Below the pieces are notes generated by a model that saw only the letters and a list, made by a program, of their open reading frames with translations, did no database searches and was not told the origin of the DNA. The translations under genes and the position numbers were made by a program. Positions 7,866-16,113 of a DNA stretch of 32,887 nt are shown piece by piece. Origin of the DNA: a bacterium (lineage in GTDB: Bacteria; Myxococcota_A; Bradymonadia; REDH01); contig JAUICO010000053.1 in the NCBI GenBank assembly GCA_030427825.1, positions 1-32,887 on the forward strand, given 5' to 3'. Position 1 is the first letter of the stretch; each line of letters begins with the position of its first letter.

Positions 7866-9734
7866 ATGCGAGCTGGGAGCCCACATGCCCGGCTGTCAGC
7901 ACGCGCTCACCTTGACCACATCGAGGATGCGTCGACGCGCCGCGCGATGAAAGCAACCACCGAAAAGAGTCACGGGACCGTACGATCTGCGACCGGCGCC
8001 ACGCCCCCACTTCGGGCCGGCGATGTACTTGAAAACAAGTACTGCATCGCTGACCTGATCGGCGAAGGAAGCTTCGCCTGGGTGTATCGCGCGAACCACA
8101 TTGAAATCGCGTCCCTCGAAGTCGCCATCAAGATCCTGAAGGCAGAGCATCAGTCCGACGACGACCTGATGCGCCGATTCAGGCGCGAAGCCGAGACCGC
8201 GGCAGCGCTGCGAAACCGCCACACGATCCGTATCAATGACTTTGGCGTTACGCCGACCGGCGCGCCATACATCGCGATGGAGTATGTACGTGGCCTGACA
8301 CTCGAAGAGATCCTCGATCGCGACGGATTCCTGGAGGACATCGAGGTCGCGAAAATCGCGATCGACGTCCTCTCGGCGCTCGAAGAGGCCCACCAGCTGG
8401 GTGTGATTCACCGCGACCTGAAGCCGGCCAATGTCTTTCTGGTGCAGGAACCCGGTGAGGACGCCCCGGTCGCGCGAGTGCTCGACTTTGGTATCGCGAA
8501 GGTTCTCAGCCCTGACAGTACCTTTGTCGGTGACGCGTCTGAGACCGCCGGCAACGTGGTCTTCTGCACCCCCTACTACGCTTCGCCTGAGCTTCTGCGG
8601 GGAATCGCATCCCCACAGAGCGACGTCTACGCCCTCGGCATCTTGATGTCTGAGCTGCTGGACGGCAAGCCGCCATTCACAGACGACGACTTCTACGTCG
8701 TTGCCGCGAAGCAGGTCTCGTCGGATCCGATTCCACTCGGCCCGCTGACCCGTTCCAGCCGCCTGCATGCAATCATCGAGCGCGCCTGCAACAAGAACGT
8801 CGCACGGCGCTACAAGACCGCCGCCGAAATGCGGGCCGACCTGACGCTTATCGTTGAGAGCATGCGTGAGCCCACGGGAGCTCACGCCGTCAACGACGCG
8901 TTCTCCGGGCGCTCACCTGTGGCCACCCAGCGCACACAGCGGCCGGCGGCGGTCACCTCCCCAGACGGCGCCGAGGTTGTCCCCGCAGACGTCGGAACGC
9001 GGAAGCTCAGCTCTGAAGAGCTCGAGCGCGTGGCACCCGGCACCAGCGCGCGCCTGCGGTCAAGAGGCGGCGGCGGCGGCCACAGCAACGCCGGCGCCGC
9101 ACGACGCCGCGGAATTGTCGCCGCCCTGACGGCGGCGGTCCTGTTGCTACTTGTCGCCGTCCTGCTCATCTCGCTCGATCGCTTCGGCGGCTCCGGGGAT
9201 AAGCGGAGCAGCAATTCGAGCGAAGGATCTGTTGAGTCCACCTCAGCAACAGACAACGTAGAGAGTCCCACCCCGGCTGGGTCGGCGAACGGAGACCGTT
9301 CAGAGCCGGGATCCGCGACGAACACGCAAGCGCTGACCGGAACCGAAGAGCTGACTGGAGTCGTCGGTACGGCGAGGCGATCGGTTGCCCTCGCTACACG
9401 ACTCGCGCTGACTCCCGCGAACGCGGCGGCGCAGGCTTCGGACGGCCGCGCACGTTCAGCCGGGTCGTCAGCGCGCCGCGACCGGGATGAGCGGCCAGGT
9501 GCTGATCGCGCCACCTCGGAAGGTCGTGTGAACGCGCCCACCGCGCGCGACAACGGCACCATGCCCGAGCTTACGTCGACCGCGGTGACAGGCACCGACG
9601 CCGCCGGCGGCTCCGCAAACGCGCCGGGCGAAGCAGGCGATAACAGCGCCACCCCCGGAGACGCCCCGGCACAACCACCGGCAACCGCGGTTGAAAACCC
9701 ATTCGGATCGATCCGAACGATGGGAGGTCAATGA
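7866..9734 (+). CDS. Membrane-anchored serine/threonine protein kinase
   Basis: A 622-residue Hanks-type kinase. The catalytic domain spans about 56-335. It has a glycine loop GEGSFAWV (66-73), ATP-binding Lys89 in VAIKI, an RxREAE helix C, HRDLKPAN (182-189, catalytic Asp184), DFG (207-209), SPE (240-242) in place of APE, and SDVYALGILMSELL. All key residues are present, so it should be active. The HRD arginine implies activation-loop control. A Ser/Thr/Ala-rich linker with a GGGGG run leads to one transmembrane helix (about 417-437). Beyond it lie about 185 residues rich in Ser, Thr, Ala and Gly, presumably periplasmic and with no recognisable sensor fold. The start could also be the ATG at 7947. 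It is the first gene of a rightward unit with a secreted protein and an FGE-like lipoprotein. Confidence 0.93.
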   Translation: MRAGSPHARLSARAHLDHIEDASTRRAMKATTEKSHGTVRSATGATPPLRAGDVLENKYCIADLIGEGSFAWVYRANHIEIASLEVAIKILKAEHQSDDDLMRRFRREAETAAALRNRHTIRINDFGVTPTGAPYIAMEYVRGLTLEEILDRDGFLEDIEVAKIAIDVLSALEEAHQLGVIHRDLKPANVFLVQEPGEDAPVARVLDFGIAKVLSPDSTFVGDASETAGNVVFCTPYYASPELLRGIASPQSDVYALGILMSELLDGKPPFTDDDFYVVAAKQVSSDPIPLGPLTRSSRLHAIIERACNKNVARRYKTAAEMRADLTLIVESMREPTGAHAVNDAFSGRSPVATQRTQRPAAVTSPDGAEVVPADVGTRKLSSEELERVAPGTSARLRSRGGGGGHSNAGAARRRGIVAALTAAVLLLLVAVLLISLDRFGGSGDKRSSNSSEGSVESTSATDNVESPTPAGSANGDRSEPGSATNTQALTGTEELTGVVGTARRSVALATRLALTPANAAAQASDGRARSAGSSARRDRDERPGADRATSEGRVNAPTARDNGTMPELTSTAVTGTDAAGGSANAPGEAGDNSATPGDAPAQPPATAVENPFGSIRTMGGQ

Positions 9735-9835
9735 CCTGCGCGGACTTTTCGGTGTCACTCTACTCACAGACACATGCGACAATCGACGCCCACTCCCGAG
9801 GGGCAAGCACCCTCAACGCGCAACGAAGGCCACCA

Positions 9836-10786
9836 GTGAAGATGAGCGCAACACGCCAGACCCCATTCCGGGCGCACCTTTGGCGGCAGGCTTTCGCAGG
9901 CGCCGTGCTGCTCCTTCTCAGCGTGGCAGCGCCGGTATCCGCCGAGGGCTTCAGCATCGAGCAATACCGGGAGCTCGAAGCGCAGATGCACGACAGCGAT
10001 GTTCGGCGCGTGGCTACCGAGCCTGACACCGTCGAACGCGAGCGGGCCGTAGGCGAGTCGCTGCGTATCCGACGTGAGATCATCCGCTTTCTGAGCGACT
10101 GGCTCGACTCCGGAACCATGGACGAGACCCTGAGCGGGCACGCACGGGAAGCACGCCTGGTGCTGATCGAGAACGTTGTGCAGCTGAACATCGAGGTCGG
10201 CGAATGCCGTGAGGCCGAACGTTCGGCGAGCCTGATTCGGGACTTCGCAGAGTCCGGAAACGAAGAGTATGAGCGCGCCTGGGCGTCTGCGCAGCGAGGC
10301 ATCGCAGAGTGCGTTCCCGCGACCGAGGGCTCGGCGGCACAGAGCGATAGCGGGGAGCTCCAACCCAACATCATCTCGCCCGTAGTTCCCCAGGAACCAC
10401 CGGACGATACGCGACGAAAAGTGGGCTGGGGCCTGCTGGGCGGTGGACTGGCCCTCGCGGCCGGCGGCGGCATCTGGAATTTCAGCCTCCTCGACGAGCG
10501 GGCAGAGCATCGGGATCTGGTTGATGCTGACGTCCCACAAGCGGACGCGGTCAGATTCGCAGAGCTCAGCGATACCCTGGACAGCGCAAAGATCCCCGTC
10601 GCCCTTCTCGTGGGCGGTGGGCTTGCGATGGCGGCGACCGGCGCGATCATGGTGGCCCTGCCCGTCCGCGACCGAAACAACGTAGCCCCCACTGAAGTCG
10701 GGATTGACCTTTCCACCGCCTATGTTGGCGTGCGCCTGCGAACCACCTTCGGCAACCTCGCGCATGTGCGTGGAGGTGACCGATGA
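9836..10786 (+). CDS. Secreted or membrane protein with two C-terminal hydrophobic segments, function unknown
   Basis: About 316 residues, no family recognised. The signal peptide ends VLLLLSVAAPVSAEG. The helical middle part (about 25-165, rich in Glu and Arg) includes two Cys and resembles alpha-helical solenoid sequence. A Pro-rich linker follows, then two hydrophobic stretches (WGLLGGGLALAAGGGIW and VALLVGGGLAMAATGAIMVAL) flanking a charged loop. Start choice: GTG 9836 has GAAGG six bases upstream, and the Sec signal follows directly. An ATG at 9731 overlaps the kinase stop codon (ATGA) and has GGGAGGT three bases upstream, but would add 35 residues with atypical codon use before the signal peptide. 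The stop codon overlaps the next gene by four bases. Position after a kinase suggests a partner or cargo of that pathway, which is inference. Confidence 0.72.
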   Translation: MKMSATRQTPFRAHLWRQAFAGAVLLLLSVAAPVSAEGFSIEQYRELEAQMHDSDVRRVATEPDTVERERAVGESLRIRREIIRFLSDWLDSGTMDETLSGHAREARLVLIENVVQLNIEVGECREAERSASLIRDFAESGNEEYERAWASAQRGIAECVPATEGSAAQSDSGELQPNIISPVVPQEPPDDTRRKVGWGLLGGGLALAAGGGIWNFSLLDERAEHRDLVDADVPQADAVRFAELSDTLDSAKIPVALLVGGGLAMAATGAIMVALPVRDRNNVAPTEVGIDLSTAYVGVRLRTTFGNLAHVRGGDR

Positions 10787-12552
10787 GGCCCTCCACAGTC
10801 TTCAGCCTCGCCCTGGGCCTCGCCTCAATGAGCGGGTGCATCGTGTTTTATGACACAGACGGACCCGCGCCCTCGAACCGGAGCAGCAACCCCTGCAGCG
10901 CGGGAGTCTCTACGGTCTGCTCGGCGGACGGGTCGTCGCGCATCACATGCGACGATCCCGTGATCAAGGTCGAGGTGTGCGAGACCGGCTGCGAGAACGG
11001 CTTCTGTCTCGGCGCGTGCAGCTTTGACGGCCAGTTCTACTGCGACGGCACTGAGCTGTACGAGTGCGCGGGCGCCACCCCACAGAGGCGCCTGGTGTGC
11101 TCGGCGAGTACCTCTGATTTCGTGGGCAGGTGCACCACGGACGGCCCCGGCTGCGTGTGTCATATCGACGGCTGCGTCGATGCGCAGTCAGCGTGCTCCG
11201 ACGAGGGATTCAGCGTCAACGAGTCGCAGAACACCCTGGTCTTTTGCGATGAGCAGGGAGTGGTTGAGATCGAGATCCCGTGCCCGGAAGACACTGTCGC
11301 GGTGGCGGTCTTCGACGATGAGGACGAGGACAGCTTCGGCGCCGCAGACAGCGAACCGCTCGCGCTTTGCGCCGCGCTTGTCGACGGCGACGCGGTCGTG
11401 CCGACCGGGTATTCCCTCACCAATGATGACTGCGACGACGCCGACGAGGCGGTGCACCCCAGCCGTCCTGAATCGCCACGGCTCCCCATCGAAGGCCCCG
11501 GCGACGGGATCGACCAGAACTGCGACGGCTTCGAGGACTGCTACCTGGACGCGGACGCAGACGGCCTGCGCGGCGTTGCCGGGCGAATCGTACGCGACAG
11601 GACGGCTCTGGACTGCATCGGCGAGGGCTTTGTCCCCAGAGACGCCGGCCCGGACTGTGACGATACGAGCGATGCCGTCGGCGCCTGCCCGGACAATATG
11701 GTCATCGTCGCGCCGGCGGTCACCGAGACCGGAGACCTCACCCACTTTCTTATGGGCTCACCGCCCGAAGAAGTGGAGAGAGGAAGTGACGAGGCACAGG
11801 TAGAGGTCACGATCACCCGCTACTTCGCGGTCATGTCGACAGAAGTCACCCGGAGCTTCTGGCGCGACACTGTTCGCAACACTGTGGTCGACGACATGCT
11901 CGACGAGGAACCGTCCACGTCGGCCTGCGGCTCCGATGATTGCCCGGTCGAGAGCATCACCTGGTTCGACGCGGTGTCGTTCGCGAATCGCCGCTCAGCC
12001 GTTGAGAACCTCGAACAGTGCTACGATATCGAGATCCACGAAGGCGTCGCCACCGTTGACTGGATTGACGCGAAACTGGACTGCCGTGGGTACCGGCTGC
12101 CGACGGAAGCAGAGTGGGAGTACGCGGCCCGCGGAGGCACGGACGCCGAGCTCGTCAGCGGCGAGTCCTTTGGCGCATCAGACGGTGACGTCGAGAGGCT
12201 GCGAAACGCCTCGCTCGCGCCCTACGCCTGGTTTACCGAGAACAGCGACGGCCGCCCCGAGCCGGTCGCGACCCGCCAGGCAAACGGGTACGGCCTGTAC
12301 GACACCGCCGGCAACGTGAACGAGCTTGTATGGGACGCCTACGCCGCACAACCGAACCCGAGTGCCGTCACCGATCCCCTCGGGCCGGCCCGCAACAGCG
12401 ACGGGACCATCGTGATTCGAGGCGGGCGCTTCTCGAGCGCCGCGGCCGGCTGCCGAAACGCCGAGCGCAGCCTGTGGTTCGTCGATCAGCCCAGTGAGAC
12501 AGTGGGTCTGCGACTGGTCCGCACAGTGTTCGTCGCTAGCGCCTCGAATTAG
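10783..12552 (+). CDS. Lipoprotein with Cys-rich region, MopE-like motif and FGE/SUMF-like domain
   Basis: 589 residues. A lipoprotein signal ends MSG-Cys19. Residues about 30-160 are Cys-rich with short spaced pairs. Residues about 214-262 carry the MopE-type putative metal-binding motif, with NDDCDDADEAVHP and then GDGIDQNCDG followed by an acidic DADADG. From about 306 to the end is a formylglycine-generating-enzyme (FGE-sulfatase) fold, shown by STEVTRSFW, SITWFDAVSFANR, CRGYRLPTEAEWEYAARGG, NGYGLYDTAGNVNELVWD, IRGGRFSS and VGLRLVRT. The cysteine pair used by true FGEs for oxidation in the C-terminal GGS-x-x-C segment is missing: the equivalent stretch reads GGRFSSAAAGCRNAERS. It is therefore more likely a binding module than a sulfatase activator. 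The ATG overlaps the preceding stop codon (ATGA), so it belongs to the kinase unit. Confidence 0.85.
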   Translation: MRPSTVFSLALGLASMSGCIVFYDTDGPAPSNRSSNPCSAGVSTVCSADGSSRITCDDPVIKVEVCETGCENGFCLGACSFDGQFYCDGTELYECAGATPQRRLVCSASTSDFVGRCTTDGPGCVCHIDGCVDAQSACSDEGFSVNESQNTLVFCDEQGVVEIEIPCPEDTVAVAVFDDEDEDSFGAADSEPLALCAALVDGDAVVPTGYSLTNDDCDDADEAVHPSRPESPRLPIEGPGDGIDQNCDGFEDCYLDADADGLRGVAGRIVRDRTALDCIGEGFVPRDAGPDCDDTSDAVGACPDNMVIVAPAVTETGDLTHFLMGSPPEEVERGSDEAQVEVTITRYFAVMSTEVTRSFWRDTVRNTVVDDMLDEEPSTSACGSDDCPVESITWFDAVSFANRRSAVENLEQCYDIEIHEGVATVDWIDAKLDCRGYRLPTEAEWEYAARGGTDAELVSGESFGASDGDVERLRNASLAPYAWFTENSDGRPEPVATRQANGYGLYDTAGNVNELVWDAYAAQPNPSAVTDPLGPARNSDGTIVIRGGRFSSAAAGCRNAERSLWFVDQPSETVGLRLVRTVFVASASN

Positions 12553-12555
12553 GCC

Positions 12556-12565
12556 CGCGGCCGCG
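12556..12565. terminator. CG palindrome in the convergent gap after the FGE-like gene
   Basis: The 56-base gap between two convergent genes opens with a perfect 10-base palindrome (CGCGGCCGCG) three bases after the rightward stop codon. On the other side, imperfect arms GCGTGCC (12598-12604) and GGCCACGC surround the leftward stop codon. Neither element has a T-tract. A role in ending the two transcripts is suggested by position only. Confidence 0.25.
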
Positions 12566-12608
12566 CACCACAACCTGCTCGCAGGGCGCGCTCCCCGCGT
12601 GCCGGTAC

Positions 12609-15600
12609 TCAGCGGCCACGCCTGCGCAGGACCAGAGCAAGCGGTAACAACACCAGCAGACTGTTCGCCGGACGACGCCCGGTGGCACAGCTCATTCCGA
12701 AGCTGCGGCCTCCGCTGACGCGAAGCTCGCTGATTGGGACCGAGTCCTCCGGATACTCCGCCGCGGTAGTACAGACCGGTGGCACCGGGATATCGCCATC
12801 ACAGATGCCGTCGCTGTTGCAGTCCGGGTTGGTGGCGCAGGCCGGGTCTCGCCCGTTCAGTTCAACGAGGTCATCGAGGCCGTCTCTGTCGGTGTCACGA
12901 GAGGCAGCGTTGGTGCCGAATATGGCTTCATCTTCATTGGGGACACCGTCCCCGTCGAAGTCCTGGCCAAGATCGTCGAGAGGGTTGAGCGGGTCCGTAT
13001 GGTCGATCGTCTCCTGTCCGTCGCTGACTCCGCCATTGTCAGAGTCTGACATGATCGGATTCGTCTCGTTGGGATCCCGCACGCAGTCTGCGTTGAGATC
13101 TTCGCCTGCGGTGCAGACTCCCGGGACGCTGTTGGGACCGTCGCATGATCCGTCATCGTCAAAGTCCGGATCCAGTGGCGACAGCGGGCAGCCGGCTGCG
13201 ATTTCGACACCATCGGGGATCCCATCTCCGTCGGTGTCGTTGTTCCCCGGGTCGGTCCCCGCGAGCAGCTCATCCTCGTTGTTGACGCCGTCTCCGTCGA
13301 AGTCCTCGCCGAGATCGTCCGTGGGATTCAGGGGATCTGTCCCGTCGATGAACACTTCCTGGGCGTCGTCGACTCCGCCACCATCGCTATCCTCGCCGGT
13401 CGGGTCGGTTTCACCGTCATCCTGGATACCGTTCGCGTTCAGGTCTTCGCCGCTCTCGCACACGCCCGCGACGGTTCCGGGCCCGTCACAGAAACCGTCA
13501 TCGTCGGAGTCCGGGTCCAGGGCGCTGGAACCGTGCTGCGAGTTCAGCTCCACTCCGTCCTCGATTCCGTCGCCATCGGTGTCCGGGTTGCCGGGGTCGG
13601 TACCGGCCAGCAGCTCTTCCTCGTTGCTGACACCGTCCCGGTCGAAGTCCCGGCCAACGTCGTCTGTGGGATCCAGCGGGTCGGTGTTGTCGACGTTCAC
13701 CTCCTGGCCGTCCGGCGTGCCGCCGCCATCGCTGTCGATGGAGTTGGGGTCTGATTCGCCTTCGTCCTGGATTCCGTTCGCGTTCAGGTCTTCGCCTGCG
13801 TCGCACACGCCTGTGACCGATTGCGGGCCGTCGCAGATGCCGTCGTCATCAGTATCCGGGTCGATCGGGGACGTCTCGGTCTGACTGTCTCTCTCGACGC
13901 CGTCCGCGATGCCGTCTCCGTCGCTGTCGGGGTTCGCCGGGTCCGTACCGAGCAACAGTTCGTCTTCGTTGTTCACGTCGTCGCCGTCGAAATCGTAGCC
14001 GATGTCGTCGGTCGGGTCCGTGGGGTCCGTGTTGTCATCGGCTTCGTCACTGTCGTCGACGCCGCCGTCGTCAGAGTCTGTGCTGTTCGGGTCCGTCTCG
14101 CCGTCGTCGATCGCACCATTCGCGTTCAGGTCCTCGCCGGCATCGCACACACCGGATACATCGCCCGGACCATCGCAAAGCCCGTCGTCGTCGCTGTCCG
14201 GGTCAAGCGGATCCGTCGGGTTGGCGCCGCTCAGCTCGGCACCGTCATCAATGCCGTCGCCGTCGCTATCTGCGAGGCTTGAATCCGTCTCGCCGTCGTC
14301 CAACCGGCCGTTGTCATTGAGGTCTTCGCCGGCGACGCAACCGGTCGCAGTGAGGCTGCCGTCACAGAGTCCGTCACCATCGCTGTCCGGGTTTGTGGGG
14401 TCCGTTGGGTTGGTTCCGGTGAGCTCGACGTCGTCGCGTATGCCGTCGCCGTCTGTGTCCGAGACCTGCGGGTCTGTTCCCTCTCCGCACAGCTCGTCGA
14501 AGTCAGTGATCGTGTCTCCGTCGCTGTTTGCGGAAGGGTCGATCACGTCGACGGTCACAACGATGGGCGTAGATGCGCCGCCCCACGAGAAGGTATCGAG
14601 CAGGGTGTTGTTGCCCTTGCCGGAGTTCGCAAACACGCCCCATGCGCGCGCGTTCATTGCCACACCGGGGTGAGTATCCGGCGATGGCCGCACCGTGGAA
14701 TATCCGATCGTCGGATCCGTAGGGTCGCCGGAATCCAATCCACCGGCCGGCGGCAGTGCAGGCGACTCGCGTCCGTCCTGCATCGTCGCGCTCGCGCTTC
14801 CGACAGGCGTCTGCACCGCGACGTCATTCCAGAACATGCGGTTGGGAGTACGCCCCATCGATGCGTCGACCGTGAACATCCGCTGACCGGGGATGATCGC
14901 TTCGACGTCACTTGCGACGTAGTGGAACTCTGCCGTTACGACCTGAATCTCGCAGTCATACTGTCCGAGCCCCACAGCACTCCCGTCCGAGAATCTTCCG
15001 TCCCAATACACCTCGTTCGGGCCCACCACAGCAGATCCCAGGAGCAGCGCGTCGCTGGGGTCTGTGATGTCGAAGGCCGCATCCAGATTGGTGTCGCAGA
15101 TGATGTGGTAGGTGCCTTCAACACTCGCATCGAAGTGAAACCGTGACGTGGTGGAACCGGCCACGATCACGCTGCAGTCCTCGTCACCGCCGGCGTATCC
15201 CGGGTCGGTCACCGTCGGGGTGACGGTCTGGTAGGTCGCGAGCTCAGGTGGGTTCAAGTAGAGGCGGTACTCGGGCGCGGGCGCGCCGACGACGGAATCC
15301 GGTTGACTCGTACCCGCGTATGCCCCGGCGAGGCCTGTAGAGTTGCCTGCGAGCGTATAGAGCGCACCGATGAGGCCATTGAAGCGAATCTCGAAGACGG
15401 TCGTGTCGACGCCATTTCCCGCGGGCAGCATGGCATACACAGACCCTGTGAGCGCATCATCAGCGTTGAATGTGGGCGCCCGGAAGGTCCACTCTTTGGA
15501 GTAGACGCGGCCGGAGATCTCACTCTCAGACGCATCAACGACAGAGACATCCCAGTCCGAGAATCGCGCGTCCTCGTCATCGAATTCGAGGCACCAGCTG

Positions 15601-15890
15601 CCGGCTGCGGGCAGATGCAGCGCATTGCCCGAGGTCACCGTCACTCCCTGCGGCGTCAGATTCTCGTCTAACAGGGTGGCACCCGTGTTGCCCGTGTCCG
15701 CGGTACCCACCCACAAGATCGCCTCGTCGGCGGCATTAACGATGTCGAAACAGACCACGGTCGTTCCCACCAGAGCCTGATCCTGCGACGAAATCGAGCT
15801 ACCTTCTGCGTGGGCCGGCGACGTGAGAGCGAGAAGAGTTGGGAACGCAGAAAGCGCAGCTGTAGCAACCGCGACCGGTATAGACTTCAT
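12609..15890 (-). CDS. Secreted thrombospondin-3-type calcium-repeat protein with MYXO-CTERM-like tail
   Basis: 1093 residues from the ATG at 15890; the frame extends 20 codons further, but the Sec signal (ending LTSPAHA) starts here. Residues about 30-300 form beta-rich domains with few recognisable motifs. Around 310-345 lies a FlgD-Ig-like strand pattern (YWDGRFSDGSAVGLGQYDCEI). Residues about 455-1055 are acidic repeats of the DSDGDGIxD / DPDSDDDGxCDG kind, which bind calcium in thrombospondin type 3 proteins. The C-terminus has Ser-Cys (about 1067-1068), a hydrophobic helix and RRRGR, matching the MYXO-CTERM sorting-signal layout (Cys, helix, Arg cluster). It should therefore be anchored at the outer surface. 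No enzymatic domain is visible, so an adhesive or structural role is inferred. The gene converges on the kinase operon. Confidence 0.85.
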   Translation of the reverse strand: MKSIPVAVATAALSAFPTLLALTSPAHAEGSSISSQDQALVGTTVVCFDIVNAADEAILWVGTADTGNTGATLLDENLTPQGVTVTSGNALHLPAAGSWCLEFDDEDARFSDWDVSVVDASESEISGRVYSKEWTFRAPTFNADDALTGSVYAMLPAGNGVDTTVFEIRFNGLIGALYTLAGNSTGLAGAYAGTSQPDSVVGAPAPEYRLYLNPPELATYQTVTPTVTDPGYAGGDEDCSVIVAGSTTSRFHFDASVEGTYHIICDTNLDAAFDITDPSDALLLGSAVVGPNEVYWDGRFSDGSAVGLGQYDCEIQVVTAEFHYVASDVEAIIPGQRMFTVDASMGRTPNRMFWNDVAVQTPVGSASATMQDGRESPALPPAGGLDSGDPTDPTIGYSTVRPSPDTHPGVAMNARAWGVFANSGKGNNTLLDTFSWGGASTPIVVTVDVIDPSANSDGDTITDFDELCGEGTDPQVSDTDGDGIRDDVELTGTNPTDPTNPDSDGDGLCDGSLTATGCVAGEDLNDNGRLDDGETDSSLADSDGDGIDDGAELSGANPTDPLDPDSDDDGLCDGPGDVSGVCDAGEDLNANGAIDDGETDPNSTDSDDGGVDDSDEADDNTDPTDPTDDIGYDFDGDDVNNEDELLLGTDPANPDSDGDGIADGVERDSQTETSPIDPDTDDDGICDGPQSVTGVCDAGEDLNANGIQDEGESDPNSIDSDGGGTPDGQEVNVDNTDPLDPTDDVGRDFDRDGVSNEEELLAGTDPGNPDTDGDGIEDGVELNSQHGSSALDPDSDDDGFCDGPGTVAGVCESGEDLNANGIQDDGETDPTGEDSDGGGVDDAQEVFIDGTDPLNPTDDLGEDFDGDGVNNEDELLAGTDPGNNDTDGDGIPDGVEIAAGCPLSPLDPDFDDDGSCDGPNSVPGVCTAGEDLNADCVRDPNETNPIMSDSDNGGVSDGQETIDHTDPLNPLDDLGQDFDGDGVPNEDEAIFGTNAASRDTDRDGLDDLVELNGRDPACATNPDCNSDGICDGDIPVPPVCTTAAEYPEDSVPISELRVSGGRSFGMSCATGRRPANSLLVLLPLALVLRRRGR
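12880..14540 (-). repeat. In-gene calcium-repeat array with 345-base super-repeat
   Basis: The repeat half of the 12609-15890 gene contains a higher-order unit of about 115 codons. The anchor DFD(G/R)DGV is encoded at 12954, 13296, 13641 and 13986, spacings of 342, 345 and 345 bases. Each unit runs from DFDGDGVNNEDELLAGTDP through DGDGIxDGVE, DPDSDDDGxCDGP, GVC-x-x-GEDLNANG and GETDP to DSDGGGxxDxQE. Shorter DSDGDG units fill 14200-14540. Copies differ at many codon positions, so recent duplication is unlikely for all of them. Confidence 0.85.
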
Positions 15891-15964
15891 CACGTGGGCA
15901 TCCGGTTCAGAAGCACGCCGCGGCCAACCTTCAATGGAGGTTGAACGCAACGCTGTGCTGACAT

Positions 15965-15990
15965 TGACCCCGCACGCCTGCGCGGGGTCA
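15965..15990. promoter_or_regulatory. Perfect 9-bp inverted repeat upstream of the calcium-repeat gene
   Basis: Arms TGACCCCGC (15965-15973) and GCGGGGTCA (15982-15990) flank an eight-base loop. It sits 75 bases upstream of the ATG at 15890 and about 124 bases beyond the stop codon of the upstream gene. There is no T-tract. An operator or a 5' leader structure for the calcium-repeat gene is possible, as is a role in ending the preceding transcript. Confidence 0.35.
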
Positions 15991-16045
15991 CAGGATCGAC
16001 GAGAGAATCATCCACGTCGACCAAAATGTGTCACTCGCACAGATC

Positions 16046-16073
16046 GCCGGGGCCCCTGCGTGGGGGGGCCGGC
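16046..16073 (-). terminator. GC hairpin downstream of the single-pass membrane protein gene
   Basis: Outer arms GCCGG (16046-16050) and CCGGC (16069-16073) and inner arms CCCC (16053-16056) and GGGG (16062-16065) close a five-base loop with a small internal loop. It lies about 41 bases after the stop codon at 16114 on the leftward transcript. It has no T-tract. Confidence 0.35.
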
Positions 16074-16113
16074 GGGGCTCAAGAGTAGCGCCGGTGGCCC
16101 GAGCAGAGGCTGC

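Noticed and set aside
7896..8885. Leftward frame of 329 codons
   Set aside because: Entirely antisense to the kinase catalytic domain, where the opposite strand carries all kinase motifs.
9764..10765. Two leftward frames above 300 codons
   Set aside because: Both are antisense to the secreted protein with a convincing signal peptide and hydrophobic segments; neither shows protein-like composition.
12682..13884. Ser/Pro-rich rightward frame of 400 codons, looking like a repeat protein
   Set aside because: It is the reverse of the calcium-repeat array (Asp codons read as Ser/Val codons), so its periodicity is borrowed.
12880..14540. Possible CRISPR-like or non-coding repeat array
   Set aside because: The period is 345 bases, in frame, diverged at many positions, and encodes acidic calcium-binding motifs.
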